Shown here in pieces: positions 1-6,902 of a stretch of 13,223 bases of DNA; within the stretch, counting starts at the first letter, position 1, and every line of letters begins with the position of its first letter. The stretch is from JBGTCY01 sp041748615 (GTDB lineage Bacteria; Bacteroidota; Bacteroidia; Chitinophagales; CAIOSU01). The notes under the pieces were generated by a model. It had not been told where the DNA came from. It made no database searches and saw only the letters and a program-made list of their open reading frames with translations. Location of the stretch: contig JBGTCY010000190.1 of assembly GCA_041748615.1 (NCBI GenBank), forward strand, positions 1 to 13,223. Direction: 5' to 3'. A program made the position numbers and the translations under genes.

Positions 1-398
1 TAGGCGGTGCGGATATCATCGTGCCCATGCAGACTGTTCCTTTTGAAAAACTGCTTGCCGAAAGTGATTACATCACCTTGCATGTACCGTTTAAAAAAGG
101 CGACCCGCCAATTCTTTACAAAGAACGATTTGAATTGATGAAAAACGGGGTGATGGTGGTGAATACTTCAAGAGGCGGAGTTGTGAGCGAACAGGATTTA
201 TTGGAAGCCCTGCAATCCGGCAAGGTAGCAGCGGCAGCTTTGGATGTTTTTGAAGGAGAACCCAATCCTTCCAAAGCGATTCTTCAACATCCCAAAATTT
301 CGTTAACGCCTCACATCGGTGCATCTACTGTTGAAGCGCAACAGCGGGTCGGATTGGAGGTGGCGAGAAAAATTATTTCTTTTTTTGATAAAAAATAA
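1..398 (+). CDS. serA: D-3-phosphoglycerate dehydrogenase, C-terminal part (5'-truncated by window edge)
   Basis: This is the last 131 residues of a D-isomer-specific 2-hydroxyacid dehydrogenase, in frame from base 3. The enzyme oxidises 3-phosphoglycerate to 3-phosphohydroxypyruvate with NAD+, the first step of serine synthesis, in the cytoplasm. Visible family motifs, in order, are SDYITLHVP, the signature MKNGVMVVNTSRGG with its substrate-binding Arg (bases 171-173), ALDVFEGEP with the catalytic-pair Glu (258-260), and TPHIGAST with the catalytic His (312-314). The protein stops about 25 residues after that His, so it has no C-terminal ACT domain. It is the short form, expected to lack the ACT-mediated serine feedback known in long forms. 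Its TAA stop is immediately followed by the ATG of the DUF1015 gene, so the two are almost certainly cotranscribed. The exact substrate is inferred from the family and from that neighbour; another 2-hydroxyacid dehydrogenase is less likely. Confidence 0.88.
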   Translation, partial: GGADIIVPMQTVPFEKLLAESDYITLHVPFKKGDPPILYKERFELMKNGVMVVNTSRGGVVSEQDLLEALQSGKVAAAALDVFEGEPNPSKAILQHPKISLTPHIGASTVEAQQRVGLEVARKIISFFDKK

Positions 399-1646
399 AT
401 GGCAAAAATCAAAGCATTCAGAGGTTTCAGACCTGAGGAACAATTAGCCGCACAAGTCGCCTGCCGTCCATATGATGTCATGAACAGGCAGGAAGCAAAA
501 CAGGAAGCGCACAATAACCCGCATTCATTCCTCCATGTGATTCGCGCTGAAATTGATTTACCTGATACGGTGGACGACCATGATGAGCGCGTGTATGAAC
601 AGGCGCGAGAGAATTTTCAGCAACTGCTAAAAAAGAAAATCCTGCAACAGGATGCGCAGGACTGTTATTATGTCTATTCATTGGAAATGCAAGGCAGAAC
701 GCAAACCGGATTGGTCGCATGCTCCAGCGTTGAGGATTATTTTGCGGACATCATCAAAAAACACGAACATACGCGTCCTGTAAAAGAATTGGACCGCATT
801 CATCACATGCAAACAACCGGCATCCACGCGGAACCGGTGTTTCTCGCTTATCGCGATGTGCAGGAAATCAATGCAATCATTCAGTCCGTTGTTTCAGGAA
901 AGACTCCCGTTTATGACTTTACGGCTGATGATGGCATCAAACACAAATTGTGGGTGGTGGATGAAAGTCAAACAGTTCAACAACTGACCGGACTGTTCAG
1001 CGAAAAGGTGCCTTTCACTTACATTGCTGACGGACACCATCGGGCGGCATCCTCCGCCAAAGTGGGCAAAAAAATCGCGGATGAATATCCCGCGCATACC
1101 GGCAATGAGGAATACTTTTTTTTCCTTTCCGTGCTTTTCCCGGAAAGTGAACTGCATATCATGGATTACAACCGGACGGTGAAAGATTTGAATGGATATA
1201 CTCCCGAAAAGTTTTTGCAAAAAGTATCAACCGCTTTTAATGTCGCCAATTCGGAACAACCGGTTCACCCGGCACAGTTGCATGAATTCGGAATGTATCT
1301 TGAAAGTAAATGGTATCGCCTCACCGCGAAAGAAGGATCGTGGCGCAATGACCCCATCGGCATTCTGGATGTGACCATCCTCCAGGAAAACCTGTTGGCG
1401 CCATTGCTGGGCATCCATGACCCCCGCACGGATGAAAGAATTGATTTTGTTGGCGGTATCCGGGGATTGAGCGAATTGGAAAAAAGAGTGAACAGCGGTG
1501 AAATGAAAGTGGCGTTTTCCCTTTACCCCGTTTCGATGGAGCAACTGATGCAAATCGCTGATTCGGGAAATGTCATGCCGCCAAAGTCAACCTGGTTTGA
1601 ACCCAAACTGCGGAGCGGGCTTGTCGTTCATTCGTTTTCAGAATAA
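399..1646 (+). CDS. DUF1015 family protein
   Basis: A 415-residue cytoplasmic protein with no signal peptide or membrane segment, recognised as DUF1015 by several hallmarks: an N-terminal AFRGFRP segment, RPYDV at residues 23-27, the strongly conserved DGHHR at 211-215, LDVTILQENLLAPLLGI at 323-339, and the C-terminal MPPKSTWFEPKL at 393-404. Length is normal for the family and the reading frame is intact. The biochemical function is not established to my knowledge. The ATG directly follows the serA stop codon with no spacer, indicating translational coupling and a shared role with serine synthesis. DGHHR followed by small residues resembles the GxxRxxAA box of the ParB/sulfiredoxin fold, which also contains free-serine kinases (SerK, SbnI). 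A role in binding or phosphorylating serine or phosphoserine is therefore a reasonable inference, but only that. No ribosome-binding site is visible; the region upstream is A-rich. Confidence 0.85.
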   Translation: MAKIKAFRGFRPEEQLAAQVACRPYDVMNRQEAKQEAHNNPHSFLHVIRAEIDLPDTVDDHDERVYEQARENFQQLLKKKILQQDAQDCYYVYSLEMQGRTQTGLVACSSVEDYFADIIKKHEHTRPVKELDRIHHMQTTGIHAEPVFLAYRDVQEINAIIQSVVSGKTPVYDFTADDGIKHKLWVVDESQTVQQLTGLFSEKVPFTYIADGHHRAASSAKVGKKIADEYPAHTGNEEYFFFLSVLFPESELHIMDYNRTVKDLNGYTPEKFLQKVSTAFNVANSEQPVHPAQLHEFGMYLESKWYRLTAKEGSWRNDPIGILDVTILQENLLAPLLGIHDPRTDERIDFVGGIRGLSELEKRVNSGEMKVAFSLYPVSMEQLMQIADSGNVMPPKSTWFEPKLRSGLVVHSFSE

Positions 1647-1779
1647 AATATTTTTAAATACTTTAACAAATACTTGATTTTTTACGTATCATTAAACTAT
1701 TTGCAATGATTTTTAAAACAAATAAAACGTTAAAGTTGTGCATAATCCATTTCTACATAATATCATAGCTCCCAAAAAG
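1647..1779. other. AT-rich intergenic region before the glycosyltransferase
   Basis: A 133-base, very AT-rich gap. It probably holds the promoter of the glycosyltransferase. A possible pair is TTG at 1674-1676 with TATTTG at 1698-1703, spaced 21 bases apart, but the downstream box is only a partial fit to the Bacteroidota TAnnTTTG consensus. No convincing hairpin terminator is seen after the DUF1015 gene, so read-through is possible. Confidence 0.3.
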
Positions 1780-2502
1780 ATGAAATTTCAAAAAATCTCA
1801 GTGCTGGTTCCGGTTTATAATGAAGAAAAAACTGTGACGGAAGTACTTCATGCTATCGCGAATGTTAGCCTGATGGGCAGTCTCGAAAAAGAAATTACCG
1901 TGGTGGATGACGGTTCAAAAGACAAGACCGTGGAAATCGTAAAAAAATTCATTGCGGAAAACCCCGGTGTTGACATCAAGTTATTTGAACATGGCGTCAA
2001 CCAGGGAAAAGGAGCGGCACTGCACACCGGCATCTCAAAAGCGACAGGCGACCTGATTATCGTGCAGGATGCCGACCTTGAATATGACCCGGAAGAATTC
2101 AACCTGCTGCTGAAACCGATTCTGGAGGGCAGGGCGGATGTGGTGTATGGCTCGCGCTTTATGGGCGGCAACCCGCACCGGATTCTGTTTTTCTGGCACT
2201 CGCTCGGCAACCAGTTCCTGACCTTTGTCAGCAACATGTTCACCAACCTGAACCTGACGGATATGGAAACGTGCTACAAAATGTTCCGCGCGGACATTGT
2301 GAAAAATATCAAATTGGAAGAAAAGCGCTTCGGTTTTGAACCGGAAATCACCGCCAAAATCGCCCGCATCCCGAATATCCGCATTTACGAAGTCGGGATT
2401 TCCTATTACGGTCGCACTTATGCTGAGGGCAAAAAAATCAACTGGAAAGACGGTGTACGCGCCATCTATTGCGTGTTGAAATACGGTTTTTTGAGAATGT
2501 AG
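1780..2502 (+). CDS. Family 2 glycosyltransferase, polyprenyl-phosphate (DPM/DPG synthase-like)
   Basis: A 240-residue soluble GT-A fold glycosyltransferase. It shows the nucleotide-sugar-binding start ISVLVPVYNEE (6-16), VVDDGSKDKT (41-50), the KGAALHTGI segment (77-85), the metal-binding DAD (97-99) with EYDPEEF after it, and VVYGSRFMGG (121-130). Downstream, TDMETCYKMFR (160-170), GFEPEITAKI (185-194) and a GRTYAEGKKINWKDG stretch (211-225) are typical of dolichyl/undecaprenyl-phosphate sugar transferases. Such enzymes move a sugar from a nucleotide donor to a lipid phosphate carrier at the inner face of the cytoplasmic membrane. There are no C-terminal membrane helices, so it belongs to the short, peripheral form. 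The frame could begin with GTG at 1738, but the first ATG (1780) lies just before the family's conserved first strand and is preferred. Donor and acceptor cannot be told from sequence. It appears to be a single gene followed by tRNA-Phe. Confidence 0.85.
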   Translation: MKFQKISVLVPVYNEEKTVTEVLHAIANVSLMGSLEKEITVVDDGSKDKTVEIVKKFIAENPGVDIKLFEHGVNQGKGAALHTGISKATGDLIIVQDADLEYDPEEFNLLLKPILEGRADVVYGSRFMGGNPHRILFFWHSLGNQFLTFVSNMFTNLNLTDMETCYKMFRADIVKNIKLEEKRFGFEPEITAKIARIPNIRIYEVGISYYGRTYAEGKKINWKDGVRAIYCVLKYGFLRM

Positions 2503-2545
2503 TTCATCACCCTTTTTTTATCTTTTCCTTTTTCGTTAAAAAAGT

Positions 2546-2553
2546 TACTTTTG
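2546..2553 (+). promoter_or_regulatory. Putative -7 promoter box of tRNA-Phe
   Basis: The octamer TACTTTTG matches the Bacteroidota -7 consensus TAnnTTTG and ends 17 bases before the first tRNA base, so transcription would begin about a dozen bases upstream of the mature 5' end. A clear -33 TTTG is not seen in the T-rich stretch upstream. Confidence 0.45.
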
Positions 2554-2570
2554 CTCTCCGCTGAAAAGCA

Positions 2571-2643
2571 GGTGCGGTAGCTCAGTCGGTAGAGCAAAGG
2601 ACTGAAAATCCTTGTGTCGGGGGTTCGATTCCCTCCCGCACCA
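2571..2643 (+). tRNA. tRNA-Phe (anticodon GAA)
   Basis: The gene folds into a complete cloverleaf. The acceptor GGTGCGG (2571-2577) pairs with CCGCACC (2636-2642). The D stem is GCTC/GAGC (2580-2583 with 2592-2595). The anticodon stem AAGGA/TCCTT encloses the loop CTGAAAA (2602-2608) with anticodon GAA at 2604-2606. The variable loop is GTGTC. The T stem GGGGG/CCCTC has one G-U pair and the loop TTCGATT. The discriminator base is A2643. The next bases are CAA, so the 3' CCA is not encoded and must be added by tRNA nucleotidyltransferase. A strong terminator follows eight bases later. Confidence 0.97.
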
Positions 2644-2650
2644 CAACCCA

Positions 2651-2683
2651 AAAAAGAACCCCCTCATTGAGGGGGTTCTTTTT
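2651..2683. terminator. Bidirectional intrinsic terminator (tRNA-Phe / SprB-repeat gene)
   Basis: A perfect 15-base-pair stem (2651-2665 with 2669-2683) has a three-base ATT loop, a C/G-rich core (CCCCCTC/GAGGGGG) and A and T tracts at its outer ends. On the + strand it ends the tRNA-Phe transcript with a T run at 2679-2686. On the - strand the same hairpin ends the large convergent gene, whose TAA stop (2685-2687) lies at its edge. Confidence 0.93.
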
Positions 2684-2684
2684 T

Positions 2685-5600
2685 TTACTTCATCAACGTC
2701 ACCGACCCTTTCAGGTTCGAGGATGGTCGGTTTGATTTCCAGTCAATGCGGATGTGATAGACATACACATCAGGGAGTAGTATTTTCCCTTTGTAAACAG
2801 CATCCCAGGCGAAGTTGATGTCTGTGCTCTCGAATACCTTTTCTCCCCAGCGGTTGAAGACCAGCACCGCGATATTCTCGATGCCGATGACGTTGCCAAA
2901 GATTTGCCAGTCGTCATTTACTCCGTCACCGTTGGGCGTAAAGGCATTCGGTACAAAAATGGCAATGTCGGAAACCACTTCCACATTCAGGCTGTAATTG
3001 CCGGTGCAGCCTTGTTCATTAATGACAGTCACTGAGTAAATGCCGGAATTGCTTCCGCTGAATACAGGGTCGGCACAATCAGTGCAGGAAAGTCCATCTC
3101 CAGGCGACCATAAATAAACAATGTTGCCAAACTGGTTGGTCGTAGTTTGTAGTTCTGCGCTTTCACCTTCATAGACCTGCACCGGATCAGGAGTAACGGA
3201 TAACAGTACCTCATCATCCCCGCTGATGGTGGCGGTGACAATGTCACTGCAATTATTCGCATCCGTAATGGTCACCGTGTAGCTACCCACTCCGAGACCG
3301 GTAAATAATCCATTGGTGTTTTGCGGACCGGTTGAAAGCGCAAAAGTATATCCGGGTGTTCCGCCTGTGGCATTGATGCTGATTTCTCCGTCCGTGAATC
3401 CATAGCAACTAACATCGGCTGCCGTTTCAGCAACGCTCAACAAATCGGGTTCAAGAATGGTCACTGTTTGTGTAATCGTACAATTTTCCGCGTCAGCCAC
3501 TGTGAAATCATAATCACCGGCTGCAAGGTTTTGCGCGGATTGGGTAGCGCTCACATTGGGATTCCAAACATACGTGAAAGGCGCGCCTGCGCCTCCGCTC
3601 ACATTGAGGGTGATGTTGCCGGTGCTTTCTCCATAACAATTCACATCATTTTGCTGAACCTGGATTGTCATTCCCACAGGTTCATTCACAGTGAAGGTGC
3701 CGATTTGATTGCAAAAGGAAGCGTCCGAAGCGGTGACGGTGTAACTTCCTGCCGGAAGCGCGATGGTTTGAAAATCGCCCGCACCGTTGCTCCATTGATA
3801 AATATAAGGTGGTGTACCAACTGTTGGATTCGCTGTCACGCTGCCGTCTCCGCCAAAACAAACAGCATCCGTTACAGCTACGTTCAGCACAGGCGCTGCC
3901 GGTTCGGTGACTGTCACGCTGCCGGTGAGTTCACAACCATTGGCATCCGTTGCGGTGACTTCATAAATTCCCGCAGTGAGTCCGGTGAGGTTGGCGCCTG
4001 TCAGCCCGCCTGTCCATTGGTAAGTCACAGTTCCGGTGGCATTGACAAAATCAGCCGAAGCGGTGGCGGAGTTGTCTCCATTGCAGATGGCATCCGTGTT
4101 ATTCAATACTAAAGTTTGAGGACCGGCAGGTTCAGCGATAGACACATTCAATGTTACAATACACCCACTTGAATCAACCACATCACCGGTATAGTTTCCG
4201 GCAGCAAGGTCAGTGAGTATTGTTGTTCCGGCAGGTATCGGTAATCCTTGATAAGTATAGGGCGGAATTCCTCCATCAATGAAAATGGTGATGGTGCCAT
4301 CATTTGCGCCATGACAATTAATGTCAGTTGCAGTTGCTGTTGCCAACAGTAATGTATCAGGCTGAAATATGGTATCCCCGCCAATCACAAAACATCCCCA
4401 TGCATCCGTCACCGTATAATTATATAAACCCGCAGCCAACCCTGTTGGATTGTTGCCTGAAACAGTACCCGGATTCCAGGAAAATGTATATCCGGGTGTA
4501 CCACCTGAAACAGTAATATCAAAGTTCCCATTGAGTTCTCCGTAACAATTCACATCCTGTTTGGTGTATGTATAAGTGAGTTGATTAGCAGGTCCGGTAA
4601 CTGTTGCAGTTTCAGTAACACTACATCCGTTGGCATCCGTCACCGTGATAGTATAATTACCGGCAATCAGGTTGTCATTTTCAGGATTAGTTGAAAAATC
4701 ATTCCATAAATAACTATACGGAGGAGCGCCACCGCTGACCAGTGCTTCCGCGCTGCCTCTTCCGGAACGATAACAACTGTCTATTGTGGTAGTAATACTA
4801 ACAGCAAGCGAAGGTGTTCCTGAGATGGTTCCATTTGCGTTAGCTGTACAACCATTGGCATCAGTGATAATCACGCTGATGTTACCCGGGCTGAGATTTG
4901 TTGCAACCGGGTTATTAGGCTGCCCTCCGCTCCATGCAAAAGAATAAGGAGGAGTCCCCCCGGAAATGACAGAAGCGATTGCCTGTCCGTTATTGAATCC
5001 AGCACAAGAAATGGGAATCGTTGTTAATTGCGCTACCATCGCAGCTCCGGGTCCGGTAATCGTGATGGTACCTGAAAAACTATTTGCCGGAAGCGCGTCA
5101 GAGTAGGTGTAAGTATAAGTTCCCGGAGCTAATCCGGTTAGAGAAGCTCCACTTGCACCATGACCCCATGAAATATTGGAAGGCGGTGCGCCCCCGGTCA
5201 CGTTGACAGATACAGTGCCGTTGTTTGTTCCAAAACAACTGACGTTGGTTTGCGAAATATTTGTGTTAATACCGCAGGGTAATGCTGCTATGGTTTCCCG
5301 ATATTGAAGGAGTGCTGAACAACCGTTAAAATCCGTAAAATCTGCAATATACATTCCGGCACCCAATCCGGTTCTTGTAAAAGTATTTGGACCACCTGTT
5401 GCAGGGAAACCAGCCCAATTCACTCCCTGGTAGGGAGGAGTTCCCCCAACAATTACGATGGTCGCACTGCCATCATTTTGTCCGCAAGATGCATCTGTGT
5501 GGGAGGTAGTGGCAGTTAACGGGGTTGGTTGATTAACAGTAATTTGATCAGTTTCAACACAAATTCCATCTGTCACTTGAATCGTATATGTTCCTGCTGA

Positions 5601-6683
5601 AACTCCATTTAATACCTGTTGAGTATTCATCCCTCCATTCCAGCTATAAGTATAATTTCCAAAACCACCGGTTGGATTGATGCTGATAACGCCATTTAAA
5701 CCTCCGTTACAAAGTGGGGGTGTTACAGTTGGAGATAGCGAAATTGGGGTTCTGATGTCAACATTTCTGGAAGCTGTCGCTGAACATCCGTTATTATCAA
5801 CTACTGTCAGAGTTGCAGAGTAATTACCTACTGCCTGATATAAATGCTTGACATTTACATTTGAAAATGTAGGATTATTAATTACAATTGGAGCAGAACC
5901 ATCCCCAAAATTCCAGGTCAGGCTTTGATATTGCGCAAGACTTACATTTAAACAAGGATTCACAAACTCAAAATAGGTGGTATCCCCTAAACAGGCTCTG
6001 CCATCATTTTTCACAGAGAAATCTATATATAAATCATACTGAAAGTTAGAATAATAACAATCTCTTTGTGATTTGTTGTAGAATCCAAACCTTCCTGGTT
6101 TAAAACAATCTACCTGGTCAAATATCAGATTTCCATCCACATAGATAGTAGCCCTGGTGTATGTTAATCTCAATTCAAATGCATGGTTAAAATTCCTGAC
6201 CCACCCCGGACCGCCAAAGTTGTTCTGCACAACCGTAAATTCAGGTCCATTCTGATGGGCATTAAAATATGTACCATACATATTAGGCGGTATGGTTCCT
6301 TCAATTCTGCAAAGTGACATTCCCCGGGGCGCTGCCCCCTGAAAGTCCTGTTTCCAGTCAAACAGCCAGCAGTCATAATCGTCAATCGGACCCATTGGAT
6401 CTAAAAAACTGAACACAAATCCCATCCAGTCATCATCATCATCGGTGCTTCTGAAATTACCGGTTATCCTCACATTCATTAAATCAAAAGGAGAAACGAA
6501 ATAAGAATTGTCTCCATTGATTGTCTGACGAACTTGTGTGCCTCCGCCTTGAACCACCCAGTTACCATTATTGGGTTGCCCTACTTTCGTCCAGGAATTA
6601 AAATCCACATTCGTTACACATTGAGAATAAACAGCGATGGAACAAAAAGTGAGAATCGTAAATAAAATAAATATTTTTTTCAT
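2685..6683 (-). CDS. Large T9SS-secreted surface protein: TSP-C-like domain, PKD, eleven SprB-like repeats, type B C-terminus
   Basis: A 1332-residue secreted protein. In order: signal peptide (1-21, ending AVYSQ); a thrombospondin-C-terminal-like domain (about 25-222) recognised by an acidic DDDDD run, WMGFVFSF, WLFDWKQ and GRFGFYN; a PKD domain (about 224-312) with WNFGDG and GNYSATLTVVDNNGC; eleven SprB-like repeats (about 314-1157) of some 70-80 residues, each of the form DVxCyG...GGTPPYtysW...GLaAGtYtvtvTDaNGCs; an Ig/PKD-like stretch (1158-1236); and a gliding-motility-associated type B sorting domain (1237-1332) with VPNAFTPNGDGVNDDWQIFG and RWGEKVFES. By analogy with SprB it should be exported by Sec and T9SS and held at the surface as an adhesin; ligand unknown. 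The ATG at 6683 is chosen because the signal peptide begins there; the frame extends 46 codons upstream with no plausible leader. It is a single gene, convergent with tRNA-Phe and divergent from the 170-residue gene. Confidence 0.9.
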   Translation of the reverse strand: MKKIFILFTILTFCSIAVYSQCVTNVDFNSWTKVGQPNNGNWVVQGGGTQVRQTINGDNSYFVSPFDLMNVRITGNFRSTDDDDDWMGFVFSFLDPMGPIDDYDCWLFDWKQDFQGAAPRGMSLCRIEGTIPPNMYGTYFNAHQNGPEFTVVQNNFGGPGWVRNFNHAFELRLTYTRATIYVDGNLIFDQVDCFKPGRFGFYNKSQRDCYYSNFQYDLYIDFSVKNDGRACLGDTTYFEFVNPCLNVSLAQYQSLTWNFGDGSAPIVINNPTFSNVNVKHLYQAVGNYSATLTVVDNNGCSATASRNVDIRTPISLSPTVTPPLCNGGLNGVISINPTGGFGNYTYSWNGGMNTQQVLNGVSAGTYTIQVTDGICVETDQITVNQPTPLTATTSHTDASCGQNDGSATIVIVGGTPPYQGVNWAGFPATGGPNTFTRTGLGAGMYIADFTDFNGCSALLQYRETIAALPCGINTNISQTNVSCFGTNNGTVSVNVTGGAPPSNISWGHGASGASLTGLAPGTYTYTYSDALPANSFSGTITITGPGAAMVAQLTTIPISCAGFNNGQAIASVISGGTPPYSFAWSGGQPNNPVATNLSPGNISVIITDANGCTANANGTISGTPSLAVSITTTIDSCYRSGRGSAEALVSGGAPPYSYLWNDFSTNPENDNLIAGNYTITVTDANGCSVTETATVTGPANQLTYTYTKQDVNCYGELNGNFDITVSGGTPGYTFSWNPGTVSGNNPTGLAAGLYNYTVTDAWGCFVIGGDTIFQPDTLLLATATATDINCHGANDGTITIFIDGGIPPYTYQGLPIPAGTTILTDLAAGNYTGDVVDSSGCIVTLNVSIAEPAGPQTLVLNNTDAICNGDNSATASADFVNATGTVTYQWTGGLTGANLTGLTAGIYEVTATDANGCELTGSVTVTEPAAPVLNVAVTDAVCFGGDGSVTANPTVGTPPYIYQWSNGAGDFQTIALPAGSYTVTASDASFCNQIGTFTVNEPVGMTIQVQQNDVNCYGESTGNITLNVSGGAGAPFTYVWNPNVSATQSAQNLAAGDYDFTVADAENCTITQTVTILEPDLLSVAETAADVSCYGFTDGEISINATGGTPGYTFALSTGPQNTNGLFTGLGVGSYTVTITDANNCSDIVTATISGDDEVLLSVTPDPVQVYEGESAELQTTTNQFGNIVYLWSPGDGLSCTDCADPVFSGSNSGIYSVTVINEQGCTGNYSLNVEVVSDIAIFVPNAFTPNGDGVNDDWQIFGNVIGIENIAVLVFNRWGEKVFESTDINFAWDAVYKGKILLPDVYVYHIRIDWKSNRPSSNLKGSVTLMK
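2688..2975 (-). other. Gliding-motility-associated C-terminal / T9SS type B sorting domain
   Basis: Residues 1237-1332 match the CHU_C/TIGR04131 family: IAIFVPNAFTPNGDGVNDDW, then VLVFNRWGEKVFES, a tryptophan (FAWDAVYKGK) and a final VYVYHIRIDWK strand before a short basic tail. In Bacteroidota this domain directs T9SS export, often with a PorP/SprF-type partner. No such partner gene lies within this window. Confidence 0.9.
3213..5744 (-). repeat. Coding array of eleven SprB-like repeats
   Basis: This stretch encodes residues about 314-1157: eleven diverged tandem units beginning near residues 314, 387, 470, 546, 624, 699, 776, 852, 929, 1002 and 1080. Each unit has a first Cys in a vxCyG context, a GGtPPYty centre, a glaaGtYtvtvtD strand and a second Cys in aNGCs. 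The DNA units are not identical, although short words encoding TDANGC recur, so the array is old or has diverged quickly. Confidence 0.85.
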
Positions 6684-6902
6684 GTCAGGGCAGGGGCAGT
6701 AGTTTATGATGCAAATTTTCAGAAAAATTTTATTTGCAGGATTTGATTTTGAATTAAAAATAGCCATAACCATCAAGTATTTCAAGATTATTTCATTAAC
6801 AAACATTAATGAATAAATCATATGGAATACCTGTAACCTTTCCCCGCATATCCACGTACAAAAGACAAGTTTTTTATTTTACTAACCAAAACGAGATAGA
6901 TT
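6684..6902. promoter_or_regulatory. Divergent intergenic region between the SprB-repeat gene and the 170-residue gene
   Basis: These 219 AT-rich bases must carry the promoters for both flanking genes, which are transcribed away from each other. On the - strand an AAAATTTG octamer falls inside the inverted repeat at 6711-6737 and differs by one base from TAnnTTTG. On the + strand TATTTTAC near 6875 is a weak match. Neither is convincing alone. Confidence 0.4.
6711..6737. repeat. Nested inverted repeat upstream of the SprB-repeat gene
   Basis: Outer arms GCAAAT (6711-6716) and ATTTGC (6732-6737) are exact complements and enclose a second potential stem, AAATTTT/AAAATTT, in an alternative register. 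It lies about 28 bases upstream of the start codon of the leftward gene. It could be an operator, part of a promoter or a leader hairpin, but its AT-rich composition makes chance pairing likely. Confidence 0.35.

Noticed and set aside
1738..1779. GTG start for the glycosyltransferase
   Set aside because: It would add 14 residues before the conserved first strand of the GT-A fold; the ATG at 1780 fits the family better.
3468..4112. A 214-codon open frame on the + strand, antisense to the SprB-repeat gene
   Set aside because: It lies wholly inside the repeat-coding region. Its translation is rich in Cys, Arg, His and Ile with no domain character, as expected from the opposite strand of Thr/Val/Gly-rich repeats. 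The - strand gene has clear domains throughout.
3213..5744. CRISPR-like or satellite DNA
   Set aside because: The periodicity is about 225 bases, the units are diverged at the DNA level, and they keep one open frame encoding SprB-like domains; there are no short identical repeats with unique spacers.
2685..6683. Lipoprotein signal in the SprB-repeat protein
   Set aside because: A Cys follows the signal peptide (YSQ-C), but the residues before it do not fit a lipobox, which needs a small residue at -1 and usually Leu at -3.
6684..6821. N-terminal extension of the SprB-repeat protein
   Set aside because: The open frame continues 46 codons upstream, but this part has no leader character and would bury the clear signal peptide that begins at the ATG at 6683.
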